Assembly: GCA_910586655.1 (NCBI GenBank)
Contig: CAJUIR010000014.1
Location: 1 to 12,041, forward strand
Origin: an uncultured Christensenellaceae bacterium
GTDB lineage: Bacteria; Bacillota; Clostridia; Christensenellales; Borkfalkiaceae
DNA: 12,041 nt
Direction of reading: 5' to 3'
Positions 4,631 through 12,041 of this stretch are shown here, in pieces (the first letter of the stretch is position 1; every line of letters starts with the position of its first letter). Both the position numbers and the translations under genes were made by a program. The notes beneath the pieces are model-generated. The model made no database searches. It saw nothing but the letters and a program-made list of their open reading frames with translations, and had not been told where the DNA came from.

Positions 4631-7600
4631 TTAGTTCCACTGAATGTTCGTTACCGTTATTGTACCGCCGCTGGTTTTAGAGGTATCGACGTGTAAATAG
4701 AAGTAATCACCCTTAGAGGTAAGCGACTGCGATTCGTTTGCTGTAAGCGAAACATTACTCTGCATCGGATTGCCGATTTGAATACTCATATCCGAAGACG
4801 CTTCAATATCAAACGAACAACCGGAAGCGCCCTGCGTATTTTTATACTTCAACTGCAATCCGAATGTGCAAGTACCCGACGAAGTGAAGGTAATCGTAAT
4901 CGTTCCGTTGTCATATTTCGCCGTACTAACGTCTACATTTCCGCTTAAGCCCCATGCAGATTGTACTGCCCATACCGCAAATTTATCGGTATACTGACTT
5001 TCCTGATCTGCCGCTAAGAACATATCATACTGTACACCGGCATCGTTGACGACGGTATAATCGACGCTTGCGGACCAGTCGGAATCGCTATAACCGGAAC
5101 CCTGCGCCGCTTTCGCCATAAGTTTTACCTTATAGTCACCGCTCTGTACCACGGAAACGTCAATCTTCTTTCCGTTTTCAACATTAACGGATGCAATAAG
5201 TTTTCCGCTATTATCGTAATAACCTGCAACGTAGCCTGCAACTCCTGCTTCGTTGGTATCGGTAATCGTTACAACCCCTTCGGAATCGATTGCGATCACG
5301 GGCGCGTCAAGTTTGATATAAGTGTATTCCGCCCAAGCAAGTTCGGAAAGAACAAGCGAATTATTCGCAACGGTATCTTTACTGACTTTCACCTGCATGG
5401 AGAAGGAACTTGCATGCCCTTCCACTTCTTTGTAGTAAACCGTAAGGTTGTTGTCGCCCTTTACCAGCGAATATGCCGTGCCGTTAATGGTAACGTCTAC
5501 TGCTTCGTCGCTATGAATCTTTAAGGTAAGTTTATAATCTTTTCCGTTCGTCAAATCGGGATTGACGTAGAAGAGTTGAACGCCGTTATTACTTGCGCCC
5601 GCCGTTACGGTGTAAGAAAGCGTAACCGTATTACGGCTGAAGATCGCCTGATTCATTTTCACGGTCGAACCCGTCCAGTTCTGATCGTTCCAATAGAACC
5701 ACGTTCCGGGGTTGGTCGAAGAGTTGACGGATTCACCGGAACCGCCGAATTCGATGTTGTAGGTAATTCCGCCGTTTTCGATCACGTAGCCCTCTTTGAT
5801 GGCTGCCGACCATTCGGAATTTCCGTACGCCGCCTTGTTGGGAACCGCGCGGACTTTCAAGGAGTAGGTGCCGTCTTTGATCGCAAGATCGCTGAACGTA
5901 CCGTCTTCTTCAATGGTCGCCGTACCGATCAATTTATCGCTTGCATCGAAGAAACCGACTTCGTATTTTGCAACGAGCGTTTCATCGTTAACTTCATCGG
6001 TGATCGTAATGACAACCGATTTCTCGTCGCCTTCGCCGACTTCCGTATATTCGCCCGAGGGAGTTTCCAAAGGTTCGGGGATGAATTCTTCTACAACTAC
6101 GTTCGAGAACAGAACAACGATTACGTCATTTTCATTCTCGCTGTCGACTTTTAAGTCTACGGGAGGATTGCTTCCGTTGACACCCATCTGAATGCTGATC
6201 GTAGCGCCTGCGGGAGCCTTGTAGTAAAGTTCGATTTCGTTATCGCCTACTTTCAATTCGACTACATTGCCCGAAATCGTAATATGACCGGCATGAGTAG
6301 AATTGATGTTCATGGTAACTCTCAAATCCGTACCCGTTGAGTACGCGCCGTAATAACGGAAGATCTGCGTGCTATAGAACGCCCATCCGAAATCGACACT
6401 CTTTAACGTAACGGTTCCGTTTGCATAAGTAGGCGTTTCTTTTACCGTACCGCCGTCGCCTGCCCAATACGTCCATTTCCCGCTTGCGGTAGCGCCGGAT
6501 TCACCGGAATCTGCCAATTTGTAAGAAATGCTCGCATTGTTTACGGTATAAGTTACATCGTTCCCCTCGGACCAAGCGGAACTGTTATAACCGGGATTGC
6601 CGACTGCTTTTACTCTGACAATGTATTCGCCGTTTGTTTCTACGGTCGATACGTCAAGTTCGCCGCCGCTGATATCAAAGTTTTGCGTGTAGGTGGGCGT
6701 CTTTGCATCCGCATCTTTGAACAAACCGATCTGATAGAATTCGACGCCTTCGATTTCGTTCGTGTTGTCTTCGATTGCCACATCGCTTTCGGTAAGCGTA
6801 AACGAAGGAGTTGTAAGGTCTTCTACGGTATGGTCTTCCCAAACCAGATCGGAAATTACAACGCTTGCGGCATTCAAAAGCGAGCCTGCTTTAGTATTCG
6901 CAAATCTGATGAACAAATCGTTTCCGCCGGAAGTCTGCTGATAGCATACGGAGAACGTGGTATCGCCCTCTACAAGGACGACGGTGGTATCGAAGATCGT
7001 GATCGCGCCAGCAACGTCGGATACGATTTTACCTGTTACTTTTTTCCAGCCCGCGGTCGTGCCGTTAGGCGCTTTATGACCGAGTTGAATGTCGTCGATA
7101 TACCAGTTGCCTTCGCCGCTGTAATCGAACGTAACCGTACCTTCGAAATAATTCGCAACGTTTACGTTAGTCTGTCTGCCGTCGGCTTTATTCGTGTAAT
7201 ACCACCATTCGCCTGCCGCCGCGTTTGCGCTGCCTTCTACAATTTCCTGGAAGTCGCCTGACGGATTAACCGTAACTGCGATTTGCGCGTTTACACCCGA
7301 AGACGTGGTGACCGTAATATTCGTTTCGCCGGGGAATACGCCCGTAACAAGTCCGCTTTCGCTGACCGTCGCCACTTCGTCGTCGCCCGACTTCCAAGCC
7401 GTTGCCGTGCTGTTGTCGGAAGTCACGATCGAGAGTTGAAGGTCGGTTCTCATATCCATGGAAATTTCCGTAACAACTTCGTCGCCCGATTTGAAATCGA
7501 TGCTCACGACCGTTACCGCGCAAGTTGCGGACGCGCCGCCCTTTTTCGCTGTCGCCTTTACGTTTGCCGTACCTGTAGCAACAGCCGTAACTCTGCCGTT

Positions 7601-7819
7601 CTCCGCTACGCTGGCTACGGATTCGTTATCCGAAGACCATTCGATCTCAGAACCGTTAGATGCGGTTGCCGTAAGGCTTTGGGCTTTTCCCACAACGAGC
7701 GTTAATGAGGTCTTGTTGAGTTCCACTGTTCCTTTTCCGCCGCCGCATGCCGTTAAAACGCCGATCGACATTGCAACTGCGAGAACGAAAGACAACAGTA
7801 AAAATACTCTCTTTCTCAT
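4631..7819 (-). CDS. Modular surface lipoprotein with BIG2, FN3-like and carbohydrate-binding-like domains
   Basis: 1062 residues. A lipoprotein signal peptide (1-24) ends in the lipobox LTAC with Cys25, followed by a GGG linker, so the protein is anchored to the outer face of the membrane. Two BIG2 (Big_2) domains follow at about 31-105 and 106-185 (for example SVASVAENGRVTAVATGTA). Then comes a beta-sandwich module at 190-332. After it, three repeated units follow, each an FN3-like domain ending in a GYNSSAWSEG-type motif (about 335-430, 583-682, 837-928) plus a carbohydrate-binding-like module (431-580, 685-833, 929-1062). These modules carry aromatic clusters near their starts (W205-W206-Y207, W449/Y451/W452, W707-F708-Y709-W710, W950). 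No catalytic domain is seen. It probably binds the polysaccharide cut by the GH16 enzyme encoded just upstream. The start has GGAGG (7827-7831) at 7 nt. I cannot assign the modules to a numbered CBM family. Confidence 0.85.
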   Translation of the reverse strand: MRKRVFLLLSFVLAVAMSIGVLTACGGGKGTVELNKTSLTLVVGKAQSLTATASNGSEIEWSSDNESVASVAENGRVTAVATGTANVKATAKKGGASATCAVTVVSIDFKSGDEVVTEISMDMRTDLQLSIVTSDNSTATAWKSGDDEVATVSESGLVTGVFPGETNITVTTSSGVNAQIAVTVNPSGDFQEIVEGSANAAAGEWWYYTNKADGRQTNVNVANYFEGTVTFDYSGEGNWYIDDIQLGHKAPNGTTAGWKKVTGKIVSDVAGAITIFDTTVVLVEGDTTFSVCYQQTSGGNDLFIRFANTKAGSLLNAASVVISDLVWEDHTVEDLTTPSFTLTESDVAIEDNTNEIEGVEFYQIGLFKDADAKTPTYTQNFDISGGELDVSTVETNGEYIVRVKAVGNPGYNSSAWSEGNDVTYTVNNASISYKLADSGESGATASGKWTYWAGDGGTVKETPTYANGTVTLKSVDFGWAFYSTQIFRYYGAYSTGTDLRVTMNINSTHAGHITISGNVVELKVGDNEIELYYKAPAGATISIQMGVNGSNPPVDLKVDSENENDVIVVLFSNVVVEEFIPEPLETPSGEYTEVGEGDEKSVVITITDEVNDETLVAKYEVGFFDASDKLIGTATIEEDGTFSDLAIKDGTYSLKVRAVPNKAAYGNSEWSAAIKEGYVIENGGITYNIEFGGSGESVNSSTNPGTWFYWNDQNWTGSTVKMNQAIFSRNTVTLSYTVTAGASNNGVQLFYVNPDLTNGKDYKLTLKIHSDEAVDVTINGTAYSLVKGDNNLTVYYKEVEGHASSFSMQVKVSKDTVANNSLVLSELAWAEYTYIKLDAPVIAIDSEGVVTITDTNEAGVAGYVAGYYDNSGKLIASVNVENGKKIDVSVVQSGDYKVKLMAKAAQGSGYSDSDWSASVDYTVVNDAGVQYDMFLAADQESQYTDKFAVWAVQSAWGLSGNVDVSTAKYDNGTITITFTSSGTCTFGLQLKYKNTQGASGCSFDIEASSDMSIQIGNPMQSNVSLTANESQSLTSKGDYFYLHVDTSKTSGGTITVTNIQWN

Positions 7820-7826
7820 TCTATAT

Positions 7827-7831
7827 CCTCC
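7827..7831 (-). promoter_or_regulatory. Ribosome binding site GGAGG of the modular lipoprotein
   Basis: GGAGG on the - strand lies 7 nt before the ATG at 7819. It supports this start, which also gives a proper lipoprotein signal peptide. Confidence 0.85.
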
Positions 7832-7890
7832 AAAAATTTTTTAAACAACGGGTCCTGCCCGAATGCTCCAAACCACAAAGAGGATTGTTT

Positions 7891-7930
7891 CATGCGTTAC
7901 GGAGTAACGCATGAAGGGGATCCCCTTCAT
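7891..7930. repeat. Two overlapping palindromes between the GH16 and lipoprotein genes
   Basis: CATGCGTTAC (7891-7900) pairs perfectly with GTAACGCATG (7904-7913), a 10-bp stem with a 3-nt loop. Sharing its last three bases, 7911-7930 (ATGAAGGGGATCCCCTTCAT) is a perfect 20-nt palindrome. A smaller hairpin, CGGG (7849-7852) with CCCG (7858-7861), lies nearby. None has a clear T-run on the - strand, so these are probably not a strong terminator. They may reduce or stabilise the downstream part of the transcript, or be a dispersed repeat. No separate promoter for the lipoprotein gene is visible in this 165-nt gap. Confidence 0.7.
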
Positions 7931-7984
7931 AAAAACTCAATTTATTTGCCGTTTATCTTATCTTTTGATCACACAATTCGTTAT

Positions 7985-9640
7985 TTAATTTAATTTCTGA
8001 TACACGCGCACGTAATCCACGTACATCGTTGCCTCTTGGAAATCCGCGGGCGGTTCGTTATAATTGTCGTACATACCGCCTACCGCAAGGTTCAAAAGGA
8101 TGTAATAAGGCTTATCGAAAGGTGCGGAGGTGTTGTGATCGGGAACTGCGGAAGACCAATACCGATCTTTATTGACGCGGTAAACTTCTTTTCCGTCGAT
8201 AATCCATGCGATATACTCGCTCGTCCATTCCGTCGCGTAGGTATGCCACGATTCCGTCGTACTGCCTCCCGCAAGAGGAGTACTCTTACCCGCCATATCG
8301 TGTATATTCCAATCGGGACCGCCGAAATGCAACGTCGTGTCGATCGAGTTTTTCAGTCTGCCCTTTGCCTCCATAATGTCAAGTTCGCCGCTTGCGGGCC
8401 ATCCGCCGTATTCGTTGTTCGTAGACGAAGGATTGGGCGGCTGCGGCAGCATCCAGAATGCAGGCCACATTCCCGTGATTGCGGGCGTCTTCATTCTTGC
8501 TTCGATCTTCCCGAACGTAACGGAATATTTATCGCGCGTCGTAATACGGGCTGAAGAGAACGTTCTGCCGTTGCTCATATTTTCACGCTTTGCAATAATT
8601 TGCAATTCGCCGTCCTGCACCTTTACGTTCGCACCGTCGGTATAATACTGTAATTCGCCGTTGCCCCAGAATTCGGGTCCCAGATTGCCGTTATAGTTGT
8701 CTTGTATACCCACCTGATAGCCCCACTTGGTCGTATCAAGGGAATTTCCGTTAAATTCGTCGCTCCAAACAAGGCTGTAACCGTCTTCGTCTACATCGGC
8801 AGAGTATACGGTAACGGTGCACGAAGCAGACCCTGCGGTTTGACTGGTTGCGGTGATCACCGCCGTTCCGGCGCTGACACCCGTCACGATCCCTTTCATG
8901 ACGGTCGCAACGGATATATCATCCGATTCCCAGATGAGCGCCGAGCCGTCGGATGCAGTTGCCGTCAGCGCAACCGTCTTCCCTTCCTGTACGGTTGCTT
9001 TGGAAGATGAAATAGTAACTACTTTGGGAGCGGGACTCACCGTCACTTTACAGACAGCAGATCCTGCCGTCTCGCTCGAAGCGGTAATCACCGCACTGCC
9101 CTCCCGAACGCCAGTGACTCTGCCGCGAACAACGGTCGCAATCGAATCATCGCTCGAACGCCAAGTAATGGGAGAGTCGTCGGTAGCCTTTGCGGTGAGC
9201 GTAGCGGATTTCCCTTCCTGAATTGTAATTTTCGAAGAAGAAATCGTAACCTTCGGTACATCGGGATCGGGCCCAACGGGCGGTTCAGCCGATTCGTCAG
9301 GGATCACCGTCAATTCGCACGAAGCCTGTTTTTTGCCGTCGTTTGCGGTAATAGTAGTCGTTCCCGCCGAGATCCCCGTCACGACGCCGCCGTCGACCGT
9401 CGCAATTTCTTCGTCTCCGGAGACCCATATAATGGCGCGACCTTCGGAAGACGTTGCGGTAAGGGTTACCGTTTCGCCCACTTTGACCTGCGCAGAAGTC
9501 GGATTGATTTTAACCACGTCCTCTTCGGTTCCGAATAAATCACAACCTCCGGCAAGCGCCATGATAACCACGGCTAAAAGAACGCAAAACGTTTTCATTA
9601 AAACGCTCAATTTTGAAGATTTTGAATTCAAATTGCTCAT
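7985..9640 (-). CDS. GH16 family beta-glucanase lipoprotein with three BIG2 domains
   Basis: 551 residues. The N-terminal basic and hydrophobic segment (7-32) ends in LAGGC with Cys33, a somewhat loose lipobox, so surface anchoring is likely. Three BIG2 domains follow at about 42-113, 130-203 and 206-279. The GH16 catalytic domain (288-548) has WPAFWMLP (392-399) and the signature ELDIME (419-424): nucleophile Glu419 and acid/base Glu424, with the extra residue (ExDxxE) typical of laminarinase and lichenase-type members. The expected activity is hydrolysis of beta-1,3- or mixed beta-1,3/1,4-glucans outside the cell. The ATG at 9640 was chosen because AGGTGA (9645-9650) lies 4 nt upstream; an in-frame GTG at 9682 has none. 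It is the first gene of an operon with the polysaccharide-binding lipoprotein. Confidence 0.92.
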   Translation of the reverse strand: MSNLNSKSSKLSVLMKTFCVLLAVVIMALAGGCDLFGTEEDVVKINPTSAQVKVGETVTLTATSSEGRAIIWVSGDEEIATVDGGVVTGISAGTTTITANDGKKQASCELTVIPDESAEPPVGPDPDVPKVTISSSKITIQEGKSATLTAKATDDSPITWRSSDDSIATVVRGRVTGVREGSAVITASSETAGSAVCKVTVSPAPKVVTISSSKATVQEGKTVALTATASDGSALIWESDDISVATVMKGIVTGVSAGTAVITATSQTAGSASCTVTVYSADVDEDGYSLVWSDEFNGNSLDTTKWGYQVGIQDNYNGNLGPEFWGNGELQYYTDGANVKVQDGELQIIAKRENMSNGRTFSSARITTRDKYSVTFGKIEARMKTPAITGMWPAFWMLPQPPNPSSTNNEYGGWPASGELDIMEAKGRLKNSIDTTLHFGGPDWNIHDMAGKSTPLAGGSTTESWHTYATEWTSEYIAWIIDGKEVYRVNKDRYWSSAVPDHNTSAPFDKPYYILLNLAVGGMYDNYNEPPADFQEATMYVDYVRVYQKLN

Positions 9641-9690
9641 ACATTCACCTGATATGATAAATTTCGAACCGTATGATTCCACGAAAAAGA

Positions 9691-9706
9691 GTAAAACTTG
9701 TTTTAC
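9691..9706 (-). promoter_or_regulatory. Operator-like inverted repeat downstream of the GH16 promoter
   Basis: GTAAAAC and GTTTTAC are separated by 2 nt (inverted repeat of 7-bp arms). The repeat sits about 3-18 nt after the predicted transcription start, an ideal place for a repressor. The regulator is not encoded in this window; a LacI-type or similar sugar-responsive protein is an inference. Confidence 0.55.
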
Positions 9707-9715
9707 CCTTTATTT

Positions 9716-9743
9716 ATTATATTACAAAAAGTGAAAATGTCAA
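9716..9743 (-). promoter_or_regulatory. Consensus sigma-A promoter of the glucan operon
   Basis: On the - strand the -35 TTGACA (9738-9743), a 16-nt spacer and -10 TATAAT (9716-9721) both match the consensus fully. The predicted start is near 9709, giving a leader of about 70 nt before the GH16 ATG at 9640. Such a strong promoter normally needs repression, which fits the inverted repeat at 9691-9706. Confidence 0.88.
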
Positions 9744-9825
9744 TATAGTTTTTTAAAATAAATACAATTTTCGATAAATTTTTTCAAATAAAATGCGCAA
9801 AATTTACCATAAATAACTTTATATG

Positions 9826-9865
9826 AAAATACCGCCCATCCGTAACGGAAAAGCGGTATATTTTT
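9826..9865. terminator. Terminator downstream of trpB2
   Basis: ATACCGC (9829-9835) pairs with GCGGTAT (9853-9859), with an inner CCGT/ACGG (9840-9843 with 9845-9848) stacking above an internal loop. A TTTTC-like tail follows on the - strand and ATTTTT on the + strand. It separates trpB2 from the glucan operon. The inner loops make it weaker than the other terminators here. Confidence 0.65.
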
Positions 9866-9903
9866 GCTCCGAATCGAAAATCGTCTATTATTATTTACGG
9901 ATA

Positions 9904-11274
9904 TCACGGCAATTCCGGGATGCTCTGAAAGCCCTGCATTAGATCTTTCTCGGTGGGAATCGTATCCGTCATCGTCCCGTCGTTGTACTGTTTGTAAGAT
10001 GCAAGATCGAAATATCCTGTGCCGGTAAGCCCGAAAAGAATTTTTTTCTTTTCTCCCCTTTGCTTGCACTTTAATGCTTCGTCGATCGTAACGCGGATCG
10101 CATGGCTGGATTCGGGCGCGGGCAAGATGCCCTTGCACTTTGCAAAGCAAACGGCTGCCTCGAATACTTTGCTCTGTACTACCGCTTCCACGCGCATAAA
10201 TCCGTCGTGATACAGTTTGGAGAGAACGGGACTCATCCCGTGATACCGCAATCCGCCCGAATGCTCGGGTGAAGGCATAAACTGACAGCCGAGCGTATAC
10301 ATTTTCGCGAGAGGGGTAATTTTTGCGCTGTCGCAATAATCGTATGCGTATCTTCCGCGCGTCATAGACGGACAACTCGCCGGTTCTACGCCGATAAATT
10401 CAATCTCGTTTTTGCCCTGTAATTTTTCCGCCATATAGGGCGCAACCAGTCCGCCGAAGTTAGAGCCGCCGCCCATACAGCCGATGACGGTATCGGGGTA
10501 AACGCCGTACTTGTCGAGCGCAGATTTGCACTCCAGACCGATCACGGACTGATGCAACAAGACATGATCTAATACGCTCCCTAAAACATATTTACAGTCA
10601 GGCGTCGTAAGCGCTTTTTCGACCGCCTCGGAAATCGCACAACCGAGAGAACCGCCCGTCTCGGGATATTCAGCCAGGATTTTTCTCCCCGCCGCCGTCG
10701 TATCGGACGGAGAGGGAATGACGTTTGCGCCGTAAGTACGGATTACTTCCCTTCGATGCGGTTTTTGCTGCGCGGATACTTTTACCATATAAACGTCGAG
10801 ATGCAATCCGAAAAATGCCGCCGCCATGGCAAGCGCCGTCCCCCATTGCCCTGCGCCTGTTTCGGTCGTGATCGACGTAAGACCCTGTTTTTTGGCGTAA
10901 TACGCCTGCGCCGCCGCGGAATTGAGTTTATGGGAACCGGACGTATTATTCCCTTCGAATTTATAATAAATTTCCGCAGGCGTATCCAAAACCCGTTCTA
11001 AAAAGTATGCGCGAACCAAAGGCGAAGGACGGAACATTTGATAAAAATCCCGAATCTCTTTGGGAATTTCGATTTCCCGATCCGTAGCATTCAGTTCCTG
11101 ACTGACGCACTCCTTGCAAAAAACCGCTTCCAAATCTTCGGCGGTACACGGCGCACCCGTTGACGGATTCAAAAAGGGGGCGTGCTGCTCTTTCATAAAG
11201 GCTTTTAAATTGAGCCAATGCTTCGGCATTTCCTGTTCCGACAGATAAGTTTTATAAGGTATTTTATTGGACAT
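9904..11274 (-). CDS. trpB2: TrpB2-type tryptophan synthase beta chain (TrpB-like PLP enzyme)
   Basis: 456 residues, longer than the roughly 400 of classical TrpB and typical of the TrpB2 group, which makes tryptophan from indole and serine, often without TrpA. Seen: the PLP lysine Lys116 in GSHKLNSA (113-120), the catalytic-Glu loop ETGAGQWG (138-145, Glu138), and the phosphate-binding GGGSNFGG (268-275). The TrpB2-like N-terminal extension carries HWLNLKAFM and FRPSPLVRA. The ribosome binding site GGGAGGG (11283-11289) precedes the ATG. There is no trpA nor any other trp gene in this window; the upstream neighbour is hisE (46 nt gap). I see no separate promoter, so it probably once depended on transcription through hisE. 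A function in indole salvage or with another indole donor is possible. Confidence 0.88.
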   Translation of the reverse strand: MSNKIPYKTYLSEQEMPKHWLNLKAFMKEQHAPFLNPSTGAPCTAEDLEAVFCKECVSQELNATDREIEIPKEIRDFYQMFRPSPLVRAYFLERVLDTPAEIYYKFEGNNTSGSHKLNSAAAQAYYAKKQGLTSITTETGAGQWGTALAMAAAFFGLHLDVYMVKVSAQQKPHRREVIRTYGANVIPSPSDTTAAGRKILAEYPETGGSLGCAISEAVEKALTTPDCKYVLGSVLDHVLLHQSVIGLECKSALDKYGVYPDTVIGCMGGGSNFGGLVAPYMAEKLQGKNEIEFIGVEPASCPSMTRGRYAYDYCDSAKITPLAKMYTLGCQFMPSPEHSGGLRYHGMSPVLSKLYHDGFMRVEAVVQSKVFEAAVCFAKCKGILPAPESSHAIRVTIDEALKCKQRGEKKKILFGLTGTGYFDLASYKQYNDGTMTDTIPTEKDLMQGFQSIPELP

Positions 11275-11320
11275 TCAATTTTCCCTCCCGATTGATTTTG
11301 TAGTGCAAACTTGTTCGCTG

Positions 11321-11623
11321 TTATTTCATCCTCTGTTGCTTGACCTTGCGATCGACGACGTGACGTTTGCGCAATTCTTCCGCTACCGATTGGAGCGGGA
11401 TCTCCATCTCCGCCATCAGTACCATAACGTGATAAACCAAATCGGCAATTTCAAACACCGTTTCCGCTTTATCGCCGCCCTTACCGGCAACGATGACTTC
11501 CGTACATTCTTCGCCCACTTTTTTCAATATTTTATCAATCCCCTGCTCAAACAGATAACTGGTATACGAGCCCTCTTTGATTTCCGTTTTTCTGCCGGAG
11601 AGTTGGGGCGTTTGTACAAACAC
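11321..11623 (-). pseudogene. hisE: 5'-truncated hisE (phosphoribosyl-ATP pyrophosphatase)
   Basis: The open frame gives 100 residues from a GTG at 11623. From about residue 11 it is clear HisE: RKTEIKEGSYTSYLF, then EECTE (38-42) and EIAD (58-61), the acidic metal-binding motifs of the all-alpha NTP pyrophosphatases, ending near AEELRKRHVV. HisE hydrolyses phosphoribosyl-ATP to phosphoribosyl-AMP, the second step of histidine synthesis. The first residues (FVQTPQLSG) do not resemble the usual N-terminal helix, an in-frame TAA lies at 11627-11629, and no ribosome binding site precedes the GTG. The upstream part was evidently replaced by the recombinase-carrying DNA. It might still be made as a shortened protein, or the missing 5' part (perhaps hisI) may lie at the other end of the element. 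Confidence 0.8.
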
Positions 11624-12041
11624 AAATTAGCGTCATTTCGGGCGTTTTTAGCCCGTTTTAGTTCCTTTTCCACCTCGTCTATGTCGTCTGGGGTGGTTTT
11701 CTTCATTATGTTTTTGTCCGTGAAGTTATATGTTATCACCAAGCAATCGTTATACAAGATGATTTCCCGAATGAAGTATTTGATTATATGCTCCCTCGTG
11801 CTATCGGCTGTAATATCGCCGCATATCACTTTTCGGAAGTAGTCTTTAATCTTTTCGGGTGTAAGATAGGAATAGTTACGTTGCCGTGCTTGCTCTATGT
11901 CAAAGTCATATTGCGATATTTGAGCCTCTAACTCTTTCAACCTTATTTTCGTTTGTTCGGTGATTATGCCTTGCTCGATAGCGGCGATCAGATTATTGGA
12001 CGCTTTCAACGCCTCGTCTCGTCTTTTCTCTAACGACTTTA
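11524..12041 (-). CDS. Large serine recombinase, C-terminal part (partial at window edge)
   Basis: The frame is open from the window end to a stop at 11524-11526, about 171 residues. It shows the C-terminal region of large serine recombinases from Clostridia: NLIAAIEQGIITEQTKIRL and a coiled-coil-like ELEAQISQYDFDIEQ, then LTPEKIKDYFRKVICGD and the conserved tail HIIKYFIREIILYND, VITYNFTD. These enzymes integrate and excise prophages, ICEs and transposons. The catalytic N-terminus lies outside the window. The last 33 or so residues (from about 11624 down) are read from hisE DNA in another frame and are very basic, so the tail appears to be a chimaera made by integration. In the excised form the protein should end differently. 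Confidence 0.8.
   Translation of the reverse strand, partial: KSLEKRRDEALKASNNLIAAIEQGIITEQTKIRLKELEAQISQYDFDIEQARQRNYSYLTPEKIKDYFRKVICGDITADSTREHIIKYFIREIILYNDCLVITYNFTDKNIMKKTTPDDIDEVEKELKRAKNARNDANLCLYKRPNSPAEKRKSKRARIPVICLSRGLIKY
11610..11621. other. Candidate attachment-site core (palindrome at the hisE junction)
   Basis: GTTTGTACAAAC is a perfect 12-nt palindrome located where recognisable hisE stops and recombinase-side DNA begins (between about 11592 and 11640). Attachment sites of serine recombinases are short and often have inverted-repeat symmetry around a 2-nt crossover. The exact crossover cannot be fixed without the other end. Confidence 0.4.
11622..12041 (-). mobile_element. 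Terminal part of an integrated mobile element (prophage, ICE or transposon)
   Basis: Only the recombinase 3' end is inside the window; the element continues beyond position 12041. The boundary is inferred from the loss of HisE similarity near 11590-11625, the stop codon in the hisE frame at 11627-11629, and the recombinase frame entering hisE. The type of element cannot be told from this part. Confidence 0.6.

Noticed and set aside
5576..6154. Long + strand frames opposite the lipoprotein and GH16 genes (also at 6683, 7283, 7458, 8036 and 9333)
   Set aside because: They mirror real - strand genes, show biased low-complexity composition and lack ribosome binding sites.
9740..10375. 211-codon - strand frame overlapping the 3' end of trpB2
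   Set aside because: It is a shifted-frame shadow of trpB2, Arg/Ser-rich, and runs through the trpB2 terminator into AT-rich intergenic DNA.
11267..11842. 191-codon + strand frame opposite hisE and the recombinase
   Set aside because: The opposite strand carries recognisable HisE and recombinase motifs in two frames; this frame shows no family motif.
1..12041. CRISPR array or retron-like structure
   Set aside because: No regularly spaced direct repeats and no reverse transcriptase or Cas motifs were seen in any frame.

Overview
The window looks like a piece of a Bacillota (Clostridia-like) chromosome, probably from a polysaccharide-degrading anaerobe. The reasons are strong AGGAGG-type ribosome binding sites, sigma-A-like promoters with extended -10 elements, tRNA genes that all encode CCA, lipoproteins with BIG2 domains, a TrpB2-type enzyme and a Clostridia-type large serine recombinase. 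No species can be named from the sequence alone.

Layout. (1) 4-541: six tRNA genes on the + strand (Gly-TCC, Arg-TCT, His-GTG, Gln-TTG, Lys-TTT, Lys-CTT), closed by a terminator. Three of them carry an unusual base at a conserved position. (2) 709-2832: a visibly AT-rich block. A strong promoter drives a structured 5' leader of about 130 nt that ends in a terminator directly before an APH/choline-kinase-fold phosphotransferase. This gene is translationally coupled (ATGA overlap) to an HSL-type esterase, and a terminator follows. (3) 2937-4411: a PadR-family regulator with a palindrome over its own -10 element, in an operon with a second alpha/beta hydrolase; a bidirectional terminator ends it. 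(4) 4504-9743, - strand: a beta-glucan-type utilisation pair. A GH16 lipoprotein with three BIG2 domains is followed by a 1062-residue lipoprotein made of two BIG2 domains and repeated FN3-like and carbohydrate-binding-like modules. A consensus promoter with an operator-like inverted repeat precedes the pair. (5) 9829-12041, - strand: trpB2, preceded by a 5'-truncated hisE, preceded by the 3' end of a large serine recombinase whose frame runs into hisE. This appears to be the edge of an integrated mobile element.

How the parts work together. The GH16 enzyme would cut beta-1,3- or mixed-linkage glucan at the cell surface, and the modular lipoprotein would hold the polysaccharide there. The kinase-esterase pair behind a conditional terminator resembles an inducible small-molecule modification or resistance unit, but its substrate is unknown. 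The mobile element has probably disconnected hisE and trpB2 from their original promoter. The leader RNA before the kinase is the best candidate in this window for something not described before.
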